A DNA stretch of 64,000 bases from Alteromonas macleodii ATCC 27126 (GCF_000172635.2 NC_018632.1:310001-374000), one strand, 5' to 3'. Positions 41,042-51,116 are shown, counted from the first letter of the stretch. Notes: generated by a model not told the origin, from the letters alone. Translations and numbers: made by a program.

Positions 41042-42328
41042 TTAAGAGTTAGCTTTGCTTGCCAGGTCAATATTAAGTGCAGCCATCACTTCAAGTCCTG
41101 GGAACCCATCCGCAATCATGTTGTTACTAATTTGGTAATTGCGAATGCCTTCACGGGTAGCGGGGCCAATAATGCCGTCAGGCTTACCCACATCAAAGCC
41201 CAAATCATTCAGCTTGCTTTGAAGGGCAATAATATCTTTGCGATTGTACGCAGGTAAATCAGGTAACGTGGCTTTAATGCCAGAAGCGCCAGCAATACGG
41301 TCGGCCAATACACCTACGGCAATGGCATAAAACTCTGAGTTGTTCCAGCGCATAATAACGCGGAAGTTTTTGTAGGCGATAAAGGCAGGGCCGTTGTGAC
41401 CAGCTGGCACAATAACATAGGCTGTAGTATCGCCTTCGCCCAATTCAGAACCATCAGCTTTTTTCACGCCTTGGGCGTGCCATTCACTGAGAGATTTTCT
41501 ATTTTTATAGCCTGACTCTTGATAGTCAAAGTTCTCAGGCAGTTGCACTTCACGACCCCAGCGGAAGCTGCGCTCCCAACCCAAGTTGGCAAGAAAGTTT
41601 GCCGCAGAAGACAACGCATCTTCTTCACTTGCCCACAAGTTTATCTGTCCGTCGCCATCGCCATCAATAGCGTAGTGGGTATAGGCCGAAGGCATAAATT
41701 GGGTGTGCCCCATTGCACCGGCCCACGAGCCAATCATGTCTTCTTTTTGCAGCTTCTCTCGCTCCATCAATTTCACAGCAACAAGAAACTCTTGGGTGAA
41801 GTAGGTGCTTCGTCGCTTATCACACGCTAAAGTGGCAAGCGAATCGAGTACCGGCATTTTGCCTTTGTAAGAGCCAAAGTTTGTTTCTAGCCCCCAAAAA
41901 GCAAGCAGATAATGAGGAGGCACGCCGTATTTTTCACTTAGCTTATGCAAAAGCTTGTCGTGCTTTGCATACATCTCTTTACCTTTTTCGGTACGCCAGT
42001 CGGTAACGCGCTTGCTGAAGTACCCCGGAAAGGTTTGTACAAATTCTGGTTGGCTTCGGTCTAGCTCAATCACACGATCTTGGTGAACAAGACGAGGAAA
42101 CACATCATCGATAGTCTGCTGGCTAACCCCTTCCTGCTTGGCTTTATCAGCAAGCGCTGCAGTGCAGCTAGCGAATTGTTCATTGGCTAGCGCTGAATTC
42201 ATTGTCGCACCCGCGAGAAGCAGCGCCATAGACGTGCGAAGTGACGGTCGAAGAAATGAGGCGTAAGACTTGGCCCCTTTAGGCGAACGAGTAGAGAAAA
42301 AAGAAGACTTAAATGAAGCTAAGCGCAT
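41042..42328 (-). CDS. membrane-bound lytic murein transglycosylase, MltB type
   Basis: A 428-residue lytic transglycosylase (SLT_2/MltB family) that cleaves peptidoglycan glycan strands to 1,6-anhydro ends. The catalytic glutamate is in LLAFWGLETNFGSYKGKMP. Other signs are GSWAGAMGHTQFMPSAYTHY, the YAIDGDGDGQINLW segment and AANFLANLGW. A C-terminal peptidoglycan-binding module (LQSKLNDLGFDVGKPDGIIG) follows. The first 30 residues are long and basic before the signal SMALLLAGATMNSALA, so a start at an internal methionine near residue 34 is possible. There is no lipobox, so it is periplasmic rather than lipid-anchored. It is divergent from mrcB, also a wall enzyme. Confidence 0.9.
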   Translation of the reverse strand: MRLASFKSSFFSTRSPKGAKSYASFLRPSLRTSMALLLAGATMNSALANEQFASCTAALADKAKQEGVSQQTIDDVFPRLVHQDRVIELDRSQPEFVQTFPGYFSKRVTDWRTEKGKEMYAKHDKLLHKLSEKYGVPPHYLLAFWGLETNFGSYKGKMPVLDSLATLACDKRRSTYFTQEFLVAVKLMEREKLQKEDMIGSWAGAMGHTQFMPSAYTHYAIDGDGDGQINLWASEEDALSSAANFLANLGWERSFRWGREVQLPENFDYQESGYKNRKSLSEWHAQGVKKADGSELGEGDTTAYVIVPAGHNGPAFIAYKNFRVIMRWNNSEFYAIAVGVLADRIAGASGIKATLPDLPAYNRKDIIALQSKLNDLGFDVGKPDGIIGPATREGIRNYQISNNMIADGFPGLEVMAALNIDLASKANS

Positions 42329-42595
42329 AGTACGGTTCCTGTGTTACTTGCCAGCATGCTATCGCATTGTGACCGTGAAACGCGAGTAAAATTCATTTTA
42401 GTCCTTCAACATATTAGCGCCATGGGACGTTTCAGAAGTATACAAATTCGGAGTGTGCATATTTGGAAACAGTTGTTGAGAGGCGGCCCGAATGGTAATG
42501 TTGATACTATTAAAACTAACGTTTTAAAGGCGTTCGTTAAATCCATATCGCAATATGTGCGATGTCATCCTCAATGATCTTCATGGCGTTTTCAC

Positions 42596-44947
42596 GTGGC
42601 AAAAAGACAGACAAAAGACAATCCATCTTCAAAAAGTAAAGCATCAAGCAATGGCAAAGGCTCGGCCAAGCGCTCGTGGTTTTTCAAACTGTTTTGGCGA
42701 GTCACTCTTATTGGTTTGGTTGTGCTTGGGGCGTATGCCTTCTACCTTGACGCCCAAATTAAGCATGCGTTCTCTGGAAATAAATGGGAAGTTCCCGCGC
42801 AGATCTTCGCCCGTCCGTTGGAAATCAGCAAAGGTGAAGAGATAACGCCCCAAGAAGTCATTGATGAGCTCAATTTGCTGGGCTACCGCAAGGTAACCTT
42901 TGCCGACAGTAGCGGTGAATATAGCTATCAAAATAAGGTGCTGACTGTGCAGCGCCGTGCGTTTCAGTTTCCAGAAGGCGCAGAGCCTCTGCGTCATTTA
43001 GTGATCACGTGGGAAGGTGCACGTATTGGGGAAATTTATGACAAGTCGCAAGGCCGCCCGTATGGTTCTGCAAAGCTAGAACCCTGGTTAGTAACGCGCA
43101 TGACAAGCGGGTCTCAAGAAGACCGTATGCTGGTAACGTTAGACACCATTCCTGAAATGTTGCCAAAAGCGCTAACCCTGGTGGAAGACCGCAATTTTTA
43201 TAATCACCATGGCGTTGCGCCGCTTTCAATATTGCGGGCTCTAATGGCAAATATTGCAGCCGGACGAACGGTTCAAGGCGGCAGTACGCTAACGCAGCAG
43301 CTGGTTAAAAACATGTTTTTAACCCGTGAGCGTTCCATTGTGCGTAAGGCAAAAGAAGCCATTATGGCGGTGATCATTGATGCCCGTTACAGCAAATCAG
43401 AAATTATTGAAGCGTACTTAAACGAAGTGTTTTTGGGGCAAAATGGCGATATGGCCGTACATGGTTTTGGACTTGCCAGCTATTTCTATTTTGACCGACC
43501 AGCTAACGAGCTAAGTACGCCCGAAATAGCCACGTTGGTTGCTATTATTAAAGGCCCATCTTATTACAACCCACGCAAATATGCTGAGCGCACGAAAGAG
43601 CGTCGTGATTTAGTGTTGCGCATGCTGTTTGATGAAAATGAAATTAGTCGTCAAGACTACGAACGTTTTGTGAATATGCCGTTAGGGCTCGCCAGTGGGG
43701 CGAGCCTAGCAAGCGGTAAACACCCTGCTTTCATGGAGCAGGTTCGTCGGGAACTCAATGAAATTCTGGCTGAGCCTAGCTTAAGAGATTCGGGCGTAAA
43801 AGTGTTTACAACACTTGATATCGTAGCCCAGCGCCGCGCTGAAAGTGCATTGTCAGGTACATTAGACGGCTTGCAAAAAGACAGGAAAGTGCCATTACAG
43901 GGCGCAATGGTAGTCACAGATAGTGCAAGTGGTGAAGTACGCGCTATCGTTGGCGGAAAAGACTTTGCGTTCAAAGGCTTTAACCGAGCACTAGACGCAA
44001 AACGCCCTATAGGCTCGTTGATTAAACCTGCGGTTTACTTAACCGCACTAGAAGATCCAACACAATTTAACCTGGCAACGCCGCTTAAAGACGAGCCCAT
44101 TACCCTTGAAAGTCGAAATGGAAAAACGTGGTCGCCACAAAACTACGATAAAGAATTCAGAGGCCAGGTGCCTTTACTTCAAGGGCTAGTCGAGTCTTTA
44201 AATATACCAACCGTTAATCTAGGCTTGCAGATAGGGCTTGATGCGCTAGCCGATACGATAGAGCGATTAGGGGTAACCACCCCCGTAGATAAAGTACCGT
44301 CGTTGACCCTTGGTGCTTTTGAATTGACACCATTTAGTACAAACCAAATGTACCAGACCTTATCAAATGATGGGCGTTACATACCTCTTCATACGGTGAC
44401 TTCTGTAGTAACAGCAGATAACGCGCTGCTTTGGAAAAAGGCGGAGTTTTTTGCTCAGCGCACCGATGAAGCAGCAACCTATTTGCTCAACTATGCCTTG
44501 TATAAAGTAACCACCGAAGGTACTGCGAAGCGCATCGGTTGGAATTTTGGGAATGTGAATATGGCTGGCAAAACGGGCACCACTGACGATTACCGCGATA
44601 GCTGGTTTAGTGGCTTCGATAGAAACAATGTGGTTACGGTTTGGGTAGGCAATGATGATAACCAGCCGGTTAATTTGGCCGGTGCAGGTGGGGCCTTGCC
44701 CGTCTTTATAAACTACATGAAATCTCAGTCACCCAAGTCATTATCAAGGCGTTTCCCGAAAGGCTTAGGCATTGCACATTTTGACGCCAAGACCGGCGCG
44801 GTTGTGGTTGCAGGATGTGCTGGGAGTTTGAGCGTACCGGCTATTTTGGATGTGCTTCCTCCACCTCAACAAGATTGTTCAGGCCGTCCTGTAGACAAAG
44901 ACAGCGACAAGGATGATAAAAGCTGGTGGGAACGGATATTCGGATAA
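42596..44947 (+). CDS. mrcB: penicillin-binding protein 1B
   Basis: A 783-residue bifunctional class A PBP that polymerises and cross-links peptidoglycan. A cytoplasmic basic tail and one TM (LFWRVTLIGLVVLGAYAFYL) lead to a UB2H-like region, then the GT51 glycosyltransferase (VEDRNFYNHHGVAPLSILRA, GGSTLTQQLVKNMFL). The transpeptidase motifs are GSLIKPAVYL (SxxK), ESLNIPTVN (SxN) and GKTGTTDDYRDSW. The start is a GTG at 42596 without a strong ribosome-binding site; an ATG at 42583 is in another frame. Its tail overlaps the T-run of the terminator for the convergent small-gene operon. Confidence 0.95.
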   Translation: MAKRQTKDNPSSKSKASSNGKGSAKRSWFFKLFWRVTLIGLVVLGAYAFYLDAQIKHAFSGNKWEVPAQIFARPLEISKGEEITPQEVIDELNLLGYRKVTFADSSGEYSYQNKVLTVQRRAFQFPEGAEPLRHLVITWEGARIGEIYDKSQGRPYGSAKLEPWLVTRMTSGSQEDRMLVTLDTIPEMLPKALTLVEDRNFYNHHGVAPLSILRALMANIAAGRTVQGGSTLTQQLVKNMFLTRERSIVRKAKEAIMAVIIDARYSKSEIIEAYLNEVFLGQNGDMAVHGFGLASYFYFDRPANELSTPEIATLVAIIKGPSYYNPRKYAERTKERRDLVLRMLFDENEISRQDYERFVNMPLGLASGASLASGKHPAFMEQVRRELNEILAEPSLRDSGVKVFTTLDIVAQRRAESALSGTLDGLQKDRKVPLQGAMVVTDSASGEVRAIVGGKDFAFKGFNRALDAKRPIGSLIKPAVYLTALEDPTQFNLATPLKDEPITLESRNGKTWSPQNYDKEFRGQVPLLQGLVESLNIPTVNLGLQIGLDALADTIERLGVTTPVDKVPSLTLGAFELTPFSTNQMYQTLSNDGRYIPLHTVTSVVTADNALLWKKAEFFAQRTDEAATYLLNYALYKVTTEGTAKRIGWNFGNVNMAGKTGTTDDYRDSWFSGFDRNNVVTVWVGNDDNQPVNLAGAGGALPVFINYMKSQSPKSLSRRFPKGLGIAHFDAKTGAVVVAGCAGSLSVPAILDVLPPPQQDCSGRPVDKDSDKDDKSWWERIFG

Positions 44948-45024
44948 AAAAACTCCAGTAAGAAGATAGAAAACACAATCACTTGGCTGGGATACAGTCC
45001 GTGCTTTCTATCTCCCTCTGGAGT
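44945..45024 (-). terminator. large two-part terminator hairpin of the small-gene operon
   Basis: On the minus strand an outer stem ACTCCAG/CTGGAGT encloses an inner stem AGATAGAAA/TTTCTATCT with a 32-base loop, followed by TTTTTTT. It ends the transcript of the two small genes at 45093-45499. The size and stability are greater than needed for simple termination. Confidence 0.75.
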
Positions 45025-45092
45025 AAAAGGCCCAGGGAAGGCAAATCTTTTAGCGGTAGTCGGTTAGGTTCCTATTTGTTTTTATTGCGTTT

Positions 45093-45203
45093 TCAGTGAC
45101 CTTTCTGAAGGAATAGGCGCGCTGTTGAAAACACCAGCGCACTGACTACAAACGCAATAACCGGTCCGAGTACCACCATAAATAGGGTTGCGGCGGTTAA
45201 CAT
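45093..45203 (-). CDS. 36-residue single-span membrane protein
   Basis: A very short gene: MLTAATLFMVVLGPVIAFVV continues SALVFSTARLFLQKGH and a stop. AAGGAG lies seven bases before the ATG at 45203, which favours it over the ATG at 45209. One hydrophobic span fills most of the protein and a basic end would sit on the inside. It starts 12 bp after the stop of the 94-residue secreted protein and ends before the large terminator, so the two form an operon. I do not recognise a family. Confidence 0.6.
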   Translation of the reverse strand: MLTAATLFMVVLGPVIAFVVSALVFSTARLFLQKGH

Positions 45204-45214
45204 GTGCATTCTCC

Positions 45215-45499
45215 TTATGCGTCGTTATCGTCTGAGCTGATAGGCTCAATCGGCGTAACAGTGATGTCAGCAACCAATGCATTTGCTTCTTCTACTTCTG
45301 GCTCAAACGTATGGCTTGCAGTTAACACGTCATAAGTCACGCCTAGGTCCAAGTTCTGCTTTACGTCATGCATGGCGCTTTCAACGATAAAATCTGTATG
45401 TGAAACAATGTTGTTCTGAGTGCCGTCAGCGAACGCTGATGCGCCCAATACGCTAGTTGCTAAAGTTAGTGCAGTGAAAGTTTTGCGACCGATAAACAT
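45215..45499 (-). CDS. 94-residue secreted acidic protein
   Basis: The frame is open from 45511, but the ATG at 45499 follows GGAG and opens a signal peptide MFIGRKTFTALTLATSVLGA SAFA. The mature part of about 70 residues is strongly acidic (EPEVEEANALVADITVT, ending SSDDNDA) and has no cysteines. It is the first gene of a two-gene operon with a 36-residue membrane protein. Function unknown; a periplasmic partner or modulator of the membrane peptide is one guess. Confidence 0.65.
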   Translation of the reverse strand: MFIGRKTFTALTLATSVLGASAFADGTQNNIVSHTDFIVESAMHDVKQNLDLGVTYDVLTASHTFEPEVEEANALVADITVTPIEPISSDDNDA

Positions 45500-45511
45500 A
45501 GTAATCTCCAA

Positions 45512-45871
45512 AAATTAAGTTAGACACTGCACTTGAACATACTGCGTGGCAGCTATCATGTTGCTAAAGGTTTCGATAATAAGTCGTTATCAATTAACAA
45601 TTAGTTTATAGCGAGGGATGTGCCAACTCGTAAAAATAAGCTAAGTGTATGAATTTAGTGAATTTTAACTTTTGATAAAAAATGAAGGTGGAATAGGGGG
45701 ATTAAAGAAATACTAAAATTTAGCGAATTTAATGTAGAGGTGGTCAAAATGACTAACGCAAATTTTTTAACACTTGCGCAGCGACACTGGTGACCATGAG
45801 AAAGGTCAGAAATAGGGGCGCTAGTCTATAAAGAAGAGCAGCGCCGCCAATGTATAAAAGAGTGAATAGGT
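45512..45871. other. intergenic region upstream of the small-gene operon
   Basis: 360 bp, AT-rich, between the small-gene operon and the DUF808 gene, both on minus. The part next to 45512 should hold the promoter of the operon. No RNA gene, repeat or strong terminator was found. A 14-codon plus-strand frame at about 45750 (MTNANFLTLAQRHW) was seen and not called. Confidence 0.45.
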
Positions 45872-46795
45872 CTAGGACGCTTTACTTCTAAATTGTGAAA
45901 CCATTGTCACTACTAGCGCAATGATCACACCAGCAGCAATACCAACAACACCATCAGCAAGTATAGACATAACCAGCGATGCGTCTGGGATAAGTGCGGT
46001 AAACCAGTCGGTAATAACGTGCAAAAAGCCAATGCTGTGTGTGAGGATGCCACCACCGACTAAAAACATAGCAACAGTGCCTACAACCGCAAGGGTTTTC
46101 ATTAATGCGGGGGCGGCAACTAATAACGCTCTGCCAATAAATCGTTGAAGGGTGTTCATTGAACCTGTTAACGACTTGCGAAGCATGTAAAGCCCAACAT
46201 CGTCCATTTTAACTAGTGCCGCTACCAGCCCATAAACGCCAAGGGTAATCGCTAAGCTTAGTGCTACTAGTACACCAATTTGCGTAGTAAGTGTTGCATC
46301 GGTCACAGTACCTAATGCAATAACAATGATTTCAGCAGACAGTATGAAGTCGGTGCGTATAGCGCCTTTAATTTTATCTTTCTCAAACGCTACCATATCC
46401 ACATCTTCGTGGGTAAGCGCTTCTATTCTGGCTTCTCGTGTTTTTTCTTCATCTTCGTGGGGAAGATATTTGTGCAGCAGTTTTTCTGCACCTTCAAAAC
46501 ATAAATATAACCCGCCCAGTACCAAAAGGACGGTTATAAGTGAGGGCACAAAAGCACTGATGGCTAATGCCGCAGGAACCAATATTGCTTTATTAATAAG
46601 TGAGCCTTTTGCTACTGCCCATACAACAGGTAGCTCTCGGTCTGCTTTAACGCCTTGGACCTGGTCGGCGTTTACCGCTAAATCGTCGCCCAAAACGCCC
46701 GCTGTTTTTTGCGCAGCGACTTTCGACATGGTTGCGATGTCGTCCATTAACGTTGCTATATCATCAAGTAGGGCAAGTAAGTTAGCTGCGGCCAC
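45872..46795 (-). CDS. DUF808 (YedI-like) inner-membrane protein
   Basis: A 307-residue polytopic membrane protein of the DUF808 family. The soluble N-terminus LLALLDDIATLMDDIATMSK and the QKTAGVLGDDLAVNADQVQG segment are hallmarks. A cytoplasmic loop (LHKYLPHEDEEKTREARIEA) is followed by KIKGAIRTDFILSAEIIVIA. Start is a GTG at 46795 with AAGGAT seven bases upstream. The family is widespread and its function unknown. Confidence 0.88.
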   Translation of the reverse strand: MAAANLLALLDDIATLMDDIATMSKVAAQKTAGVLGDDLAVNADQVQGVKADRELPVVWAVAKGSLINKAILVPAALAISAFVPSLITVLLVLGGLYLCFEGAEKLLHKYLPHEDEEKTREARIEALTHEDVDMVAFEKDKIKGAIRTDFILSAEIIVIALGTVTDATLTTQIGVLVALSLAITLGVYGLVAALVKMDDVGLYMLRKSLTGSMNTLQRFIGRALLVAAPALMKTLAVVGTVAMFLVGGGILTHSIGFLHVITDWFTALIPDASLVMSILADGVVGIAAGVIIALVVTMVSQFRSKAS

Positions 46796-46972
46796 GTCGA
46801 ATATCCTTTGTTATGTATTACAGTTAGAGTAATCCCCAGTAAATAGCAGCTTAGCGTACTTAAAACATGGGGGATATACAATCAGGAATAATGCCGATAA
46901 ATCACAATTCTTTTTAGGCAATTTTCAGGGCTATCACCAACAGAAAAGGCGAACTCAGAGGAAGTGTGAGTT

Positions 46973-46998
46973 GAGAAGAGCACGCTCGTGCTCTTCTC
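46973..46998. terminator. perfect hairpin after the nuclease gene
   Basis: A 12-bp stem GAGAAGAGCACG/CGTGCTCTTCTC with a two-base centre, just past the nuclease stop. There is no T-run on the minus strand, so it may act as an mRNA end structure. Confidence 0.5.
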
Positions 46999-47007
46999 AT
47001 GTTGAAG

Positions 47008-48651
47008 TTAATTACCCCAAATGTTGTTTACCAGTTCTGGATGATCAACAAAAGGGTTTCGATTGTTCTGGAAATTGAAGGCAGCGTCATTCCTATCGAT
47101 TTCCTTTTGGCTTACAGGGTCTTGAGAATGCCAGCTTAAAAGCAGAGTTAAGAACCAGCTTTCAAATACTTGATCACTCGTACCATTCAACACTGCGTCG
47201 CCATAGGTGCTATTCGTTTCCCAATTTGCAATGACGTTTTCATAACGTGTCGCCATGTAGAAATACGCTCTTGCGAAGTCACCTTTGAACTCGTCGATGG
47301 GCTCAAAAACGGTGCCTGTATAACCAGAAGCAGAAGAGCCAGCGCCCAGTTTGGAACCATTCGATGACGTATAAGTAGCACTTGCGACATCACCGTACGG
47401 ATAGCTACTTCGGCGACCGTTAACGTAGCCGTCGGTTGCAAAAACGTGATGAACATCAGTATTCATAGGCGAGACTGCACCGCCAAACCAGCTGCGCGGG
47501 AAAGCGTGTTCGCGGTTATAGCAACTGCCTTCTCCACTATAGCTGCCACACTGGTCAGAACCAGCCGTGTAGCTGTAAGCGTCACTACCATTTGGGTTTT
47601 CTGAATACATGTCCAAAATGGAGCCGTCATTTTCATAGTAGCTGTCGCTTGTGTATGAAATATAGAATGTCCAAAGGTCGCCATAGCTTTGTGTATTATG
47701 ATTTTTGATAATGTTGTATAGCTCGGTTTTTAACGTATAGCCTGACAGACCGTTGGCACTTGCATAGTAACCAGTGAGTTCTGATGAACCACCATCACTG
47801 CCACCGCCACTCGTTGTGCCAATGCTAAAGCTGGTGCTTTCACTCGCGCCGAAAGAGCCGCCATTAGCAACAGACACGCCCTCTATTAGCAAGTTATAGC
47901 TGCCAGAGCCATAGGAGCAGCAGATTCCATCGCCATAGGCATCACTAATGGTAAAGGTATATTCTCCATCAGTAAGGCAAACCGCTTCAGTATAACTTTG
48001 GTTGCTAGCGTAGCTGCTGCCAGAGGCTTCAACTTGGTTGTTTGCGTTAGTTATTTGCCAACTGGTTTCGCTGCCGTAATTGTCGGTAGTTAAGTTCAAA
48101 ACACCTGAATGGCTAGCACACGAACTTCCACCGCCGTTATTGCCACCTGACCCAAGCGTAGTCGGCTCGAATGCGTCTACATAGACGGTTTCTGACCCAT
48201 CAAAGCCAGTCTGATCATAAAAGCGTAACCCCACCTCAATCTCTTTTGACGCTGTAGCGGAATAAGAGAAAGTAAGCTGTTGCCAGTTTCCGGTTAAGCT
48301 GTTGTCAGAATAACCTTGATAACCGTCTACATATAGGCGTGCTTTTACAGCACCTTCAGTGTGATATAGCCTCACTGAAAATTCATAATTTTGACCGGCG
48401 GTTACATTGATTGTCTGACGGAAGTCAGTTGAACCTTGCGTTGTCGTATTGACGGTAACTGCAGCAGACTTGCTTCCCGAGAATGAGTAGGCCGAGTTTT
48501 CAGCTACACTAATGCCGGAGTCGATAGTTGACCATGAATTAGGTGCGCCAGACGTCCATGTTTCAAAGTCTCCATTGGAGACCTGACCCATGGCGATAGC
48601 GGGTAACAACGCACTTGCCAAGCCGACTATTTGACGTAAGTTTATATTCAT
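47008..48651 (-). CDS. secreted endonuclease I-family nuclease with two accessory domains
   Basis: A 547-residue extracellular nuclease. After a signal peptide comes a carbohydrate-binding-like beta-sandwich (~25-165; GDFETWTSGAPNSW ... VYVDAFEPTT). A glycine/serine linker follows, then a second module (~175-280) with the DAYGDGICCSYGSG signature seen in secreted hydrolases. The catalytic part has the endonuclease I motif CYNREHAFPRSWFGG, DVHHVFATDGYVNGRRSSYP and ARAYFYMATRYE. It should degrade extracellular DNA or RNA for nutrition or matrix remodelling. The divergent AraC gene may control it, which is inference from position. Confidence 0.9.
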   Translation of the reverse strand: MNINLRQIVGLASALLPAIAMGQVSNGDFETWTSGAPNSWSTIDSGISVAENSAYSFSGSKSAAVTVNTTTQGSTDFRQTINVTAGQNYEFSVRLYHTEGAVKARLYVDGYQGYSDNSLTGNWQQLTFSYSATASKEIEVGLRFYDQTGFDGSETVYVDAFEPTTLGSGGNNGGGSSCASHSGVLNLTTDNYGSETSWQITNANNQVEASGSSYASNQSYTEAVCLTDGEYTFTISDAYGDGICCSYGSGSYNLLIEGVSVANGGSFGASESTSFSIGTTSGGGSDGGSSELTGYYASANGLSGYTLKTELYNIIKNHNTQSYGDLWTFYISYTSDSYYENDGSILDMYSENPNGSDAYSYTAGSDQCGSYSGEGSCYNREHAFPRSWFGGAVSPMNTDVHHVFATDGYVNGRRSSYPYGDVASATYTSSNGSKLGAGSSASGYTGTVFEPIDEFKGDFARAYFYMATRYENVIANWETNSTYGDAVLNGTSDQVFESWFLTLLLSWHSQDPVSQKEIDRNDAAFNFQNNRNPFVDHPELVNNIWGN

Positions 48652-48879
48652 TTATTTTCCGTTATTGTCTTTATTTTAAATGTATATTTATTCCTTAAAC
48701 GTAGTGTTCGACGCCTTCCTAGGCGTATCAAATATTGCACGTATTTGTGACAAAATGAATAAAAGTGCTTAATCTAACGGCAGAGAGTACTGAGTTAACG
48801 GCAAGGAAATAGATGCAAATAAACGGTGAGTTAGGCAAAAGATCAGTACTACCTATTATGGACTGTTGGGAGCAATAAA

Positions 48880-49599
48880 ATGACTGACAGCCCAATTCCA
48901 TCGCTATCCGTACGCTCATATACGAAGCAAACGTGCCGCCATAAACACAACTACTTTCAGTTAGTGCTGCCCATCAACGGACATATCTTGATAGAAATCG
49001 ATAATTTTAGCGGGCGGGTAGGCGTAGGCGAAGGCGTATGCATAGCGCCGAATGAGGTCCATTATTTTAGCGCTAACGAACTGTCAAAATTTATTGTGGC
49101 GGACTTGGAGTATGTGCCAGTTAATTTAAATGACAGGTTGCACCCGATATTTCAGGTAACGTCCGCATTACAGGCGTTTTTATCGTTTGTAGAGATTCAA
49201 ATTAGCCAGTTTGCTGACCAAGGCCATGAAGAAATACTGGCGCTATTTTTAACCTTGCTAGAAACATCCTTGGAAGGATGCAGCATGGATAAGCGAATGA
49301 CTCCTGTATTAAGCCATATTCATCGCGACCTTGCCCGAGGCTTTACACAGGTGGAGTTAGCACGGATAGCCTGCATGGGAACAACGCAATTCAAAACACG
49401 CTTTAAAGAAGCCACCGGGCATAGTTTACGAGATTACCTTGTAAAAGTGAGGATGGAAAAGGCCAAAGCACTACTTAGAAATACCGATACACCAATGTTG
49501 GGTATAGCTCAGCTAACAGGGTATGAAGATGTTGCAGCATTCAGTCGCCGGTTCAAAGCGTATTTCGGGCGACCCCCTAAGTTTTTCAAAAGAAAGTGA
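48880..49599 (+). CDS. AraC-family transcriptional regulator
   Basis: A 239-residue regulator. The N-terminal ~130 residues are a cupin-like sensor (CRHKHNYFQLVLPINGHILI, CIAPNEVHYF). The C-terminal double helix-turn-helix has FTQVELARIACMGTTQFKTR FKEATGHSLRDYLVKVRMEK and GYEDVAAFSRRFKAYFGRPP. GGGAG precedes the ATG. It is divergent from the secreted nuclease across about 230 bp. The histidine cluster near the start could bind a metal or ligand. Confidence 0.9.
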   Translation: MTDSPIPSLSVRSYTKQTCRHKHNYFQLVLPINGHILIEIDNFSGRVGVGEGVCIAPNEVHYFSANELSKFIVADLEYVPVNLNDRLHPIFQVTSALQAFLSFVEIQISQFADQGHEEILALFLTLLETSLEGCSMDKRMTPVLSHIHRDLARGFTQVELARIACMGTTQFKTRFKEATGHSLRDYLVKVRMEKAKALLRNTDTPMLGIAQLTGYEDVAAFSRRFKAYFGRPPKFFKRK

Positions 49600-49648
49600 C
49601 TGTGATAAGGGCTTACCTCACATGACGGTAAATCGTTGATAGAGAGGG

Positions 49649-50464
49649 CTAGTTAATCTCTTCGTCTTTAGGAAGTTTATTGACTCTGGCTTCTATAAAA
49701 CGTTTGTGGTCGTCCATTTTGGTGCATTCTAAGGTTCCACCAGCAATTCCACTCAATATCGCCAAAGTTTTATTGGTCGTACTGCTACAGTTTACGCGTT
49801 TTGAAGGGCGTCGATTTTCATTAGCTTGTATTTGCTGTGTGCTTGGCCCGCTAAGCACAGGACTATTTTTACGCTCTTGAAATGCTTTTGCTGCCTGTTC
49901 TGCGTCTTCAGCGACTTTGTCACTGTGATACTTTTCAAAGTAGAGGGCTGCGCCATCTTTTACCGATAGATTCAACGAGCCTGCGCGCCGATTTGCGTCT
50001 TTTGATAAAGTGGGCGACGGCAGTGTATTAGTCGGCTTACTTTCAATGGGTACCTGCTGTGTATCGGGCTCAGCATTTTTCTGCTGCTTGGGCGCAGGGC
50101 TTTCTACAATTTCATTCTTACTATCAAGTGCTTCAGTCGCTTTGGTTGCGTCAGGCTTCAACTCAATTTCTTGCCTTTTAGGGGAAACATCGATTGGTTT
50201 AGTTTCTTGTGGTTTAGCTTGGGCAGAAGGGCGTGGAACGGGGGGATAGTACAGTCTGGCGCTTATCTCCGGCGTTCGCTCCAAAACATTTACTCGTGCT
50301 TTTTGGTTGTTGATGCCCATTTGAGAAAGTATGACCACTACGATGACCCCAAATACATGTGCACAGCCCGAAATTAATAGTGGGCGCCACGCCGTTTTCT
50401 TTGCAACGGAATGGTGTTCAATGCTGCGCTCAGGCGCAAAGAAAGATGGGGTGATAGTCGTCAT
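49649..50464 (-). CDS. TonB-like membrane-anchored protein of unknown function
   Basis: A 271-residue protein with one N-terminal TM (LLISGCAHVFGVIVVVILSQ) and a long periplasmic stretch rich in proline, lysine and glutamate (~65-165). This resembles TonB, but the TonB C-terminal domain is absent. The last 60 residues have two cysteines (VNCSSTTNKT and GTLECTKMDD) that could pair. It may be an envelope-spanning adaptor; no ExbB/ExbD genes are near. Confidence 0.55.
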   Translation of the reverse strand: MTTITPSFFAPERSIEHHSVAKKTAWRPLLISGCAHVFGVIVVVILSQMGINNQKARVNVLERTPEISARLYYPPVPRPSAQAKPQETKPIDVSPKRQEIELKPDATKATEALDSKNEIVESPAPKQQKNAEPDTQQVPIESKPTNTLPSPTLSKDANRRAGSLNLSVKDGAALYFEKYHSDKVAEDAEQAAKAFQERKNSPVLSGPSTQQIQANENRRPSKRVNCSSTTNKTLAILSGIAGGTLECTKMDDHKRFIEARVNKLPKDEEIN

Positions 50465-50582
50465 AGTAAACTACAGACCATGGGCCCTATCGAATAGTTC
50501 CATCCTAATTTCATCGCACTTTTTAGTCCTCTCACCTTACCGCAACCTCATACCGCTTCAAAATTGGGCAAATTTTTAACAG

Positions 50583-50599
50583 TGCACCATTAGTGTGCA
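50583..50599. promoter_or_regulatory. NtrC-type binding site upstream of glnK
   Basis: TGCACCATTAGTGTGCA matches the NtrC palindrome TGCACC-N5-GGTGCA with one change. It lies about 64 bp before the sigma-54 promoter, a suitable enhancer distance. Confidence 0.65.
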
Positions 50600-50655
50600 T
50601 TATTTTTGTGCGTTCATGAAGCGTTTGCTTGTATGTATTTGATTTATTTGGCTAA

Positions 50656-51084
<429 letters not shown>

Positions 51085-51116
51085 GCCACAACGATATATT
51101 TGCGGAGAAAACCATA

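Noticed and set aside
45750..45794. 14-codon plus-strand frame with a possible ribosome-binding site
   Set aside because: No downstream plus-strand gene exists for a leader peptide to control, and the frame is too short to support alone.
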